Positions 63,609 to 64,000 of a stretch of DNA of 64,000 bases are shown piece by piece. The notes under the pieces were generated by a model. The model was not told where the DNA came from, ran no database searches, and saw only the letters and a list, made by a program, of their open reading frames with translations. Numbering within the stretch: position 1 is the first letter of the stretch; each line of letters starts with the position of its first letter. The translations under genes and the position numbers were made by a program. Source of the DNA: Bryoerythrophyllum caledonicum (lineage: Eukaryota > Streptophyta > Bryopsida > Pottiales > Pottiaceae); contig OZ020515.1 in NCBI GenBank assembly GCA_963971425.1, positions 11,672,291-11,736,290 of the forward strand. Direction: 5' to 3'.

Positions 63609-64000
63609 ACAAAAACTATACAAATTGTTGTATTTATTTTTAGATCAACATTTGGTCGAATTTTTTAGTACATAGTCAATCAATCAGTACAAAATAAAGT
63701 CTACTGCTATCCATAACATCTAAAAGTTATTTCTAGGTGCGACATTGATTGAAATGACAAATATTATTTTAATTTCAAAACCTATATGAATACCATCATT
63801 AGTTGAAATTGGATCAATCTCAAAGATAACTTGCAATGTTCATTTGTCACCTTCCATCTTATAAATCTCTACTACTATATTGAAAAAAAACACCTAACAC
63901 CCGATCGCCAAGATTTGTCTCACAGTGCCTAGCCACCAAGGTATCGAGACATGCGACATTGATTTGTAATGACATCCATTACCACCAACCACCACATTGC
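63609..64000. other. AT-rich DNA at the window edge
   Basis: Nothing recognised. Confidence 0.5.

Overview
The window reads as nuclear DNA of a land plant or close streptophyte relative. The signs are GT-AG spliced genes with introns of about 70 to 1,800 bp, a plastid-type threonine synthase with a transit-peptide-like N-terminus, plant telomere-unit (telo-box) motifs near promoters, Ty3/gypsy chromovirus and Ty1/copia fossils, and many non-autonomous elements. A probable TEDC2 homolog (a delta/epsilon-tubulin partner needed for centriole triplets) suggests a lineage with flagellated sperm, such as a bryophyte, lycophyte, fern, cycad, Ginkgo or charophyte, and argues against a flowering plant. 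The species cannot be fixed from the sequence.

Layout. 0-7 kb: two nested, broken gypsy-type elements in opposite orientation, with a full-length tRNA-derived SINE inside the first. 7.3-9.8 kb: an intact four-exon GPN1 GTPase gene whose introns 1 and 3 carry inverted copies of a small MITE (family A). 9.9-22.9 kb: a repeat-rich stretch with a 1.8-kb foldback element (family C), a decayed intron-bearing hAT transposase gene, an unclassified gag-like element, an intron-containing GPN1 pseudogene fragment and a weak two-exon gene. 23.0-25.1 kb: a TTAA-flanked element, then the histone chaperone ASF1 (minus strand) with several E2F-like sites upstream. 25.2-31 kb: more family A copies, then a composite block bounded by inverted, near-identical GC-rich ends that encloses host-gene fragments, one of them split by a MITE that is itself split by a Helitron. 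31.4-37.8 kb: a copia fossil cut by a second family C copy, and a truncated SINE. 38.5 kb: an orphan exon. 39.3-40.3 kb: a TTAA-flanked element. 40.8-45.0 kb: an 11-exon RGP1 homolog (minus). 47.1 kb: a 253-bp CT microsatellite. 47.9-50.3 kb: a 9-exon TEDC2-like gene (minus), head to head with an ABCG half-transporter (50.9-55.2 kb, plus). 56.5-58.5 kb: threonine synthase (plus). 59-64 kb: AT-rich DNA with two more TTAA-flanked elements.

The six well-supported genes are unrelated housekeeping genes: RNA polymerase II assembly or nuclear import (GPN1), nucleosome assembly (ASF1), Golgi Rab activation (RGP1), centriole structure (TEDC2), lipid or wall-polymer export (ABCG) and threonine synthesis. 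Nothing resembles a gene cluster acting as one pathway. The least ordinary material is mobile DNA: a TTAA-flanked CCCCTAAAGG-ended family (piggyBac-like termini), a SINE family with three copies that all keep target duplications, and the 27.4-30.7 kb gene-capturing nest.
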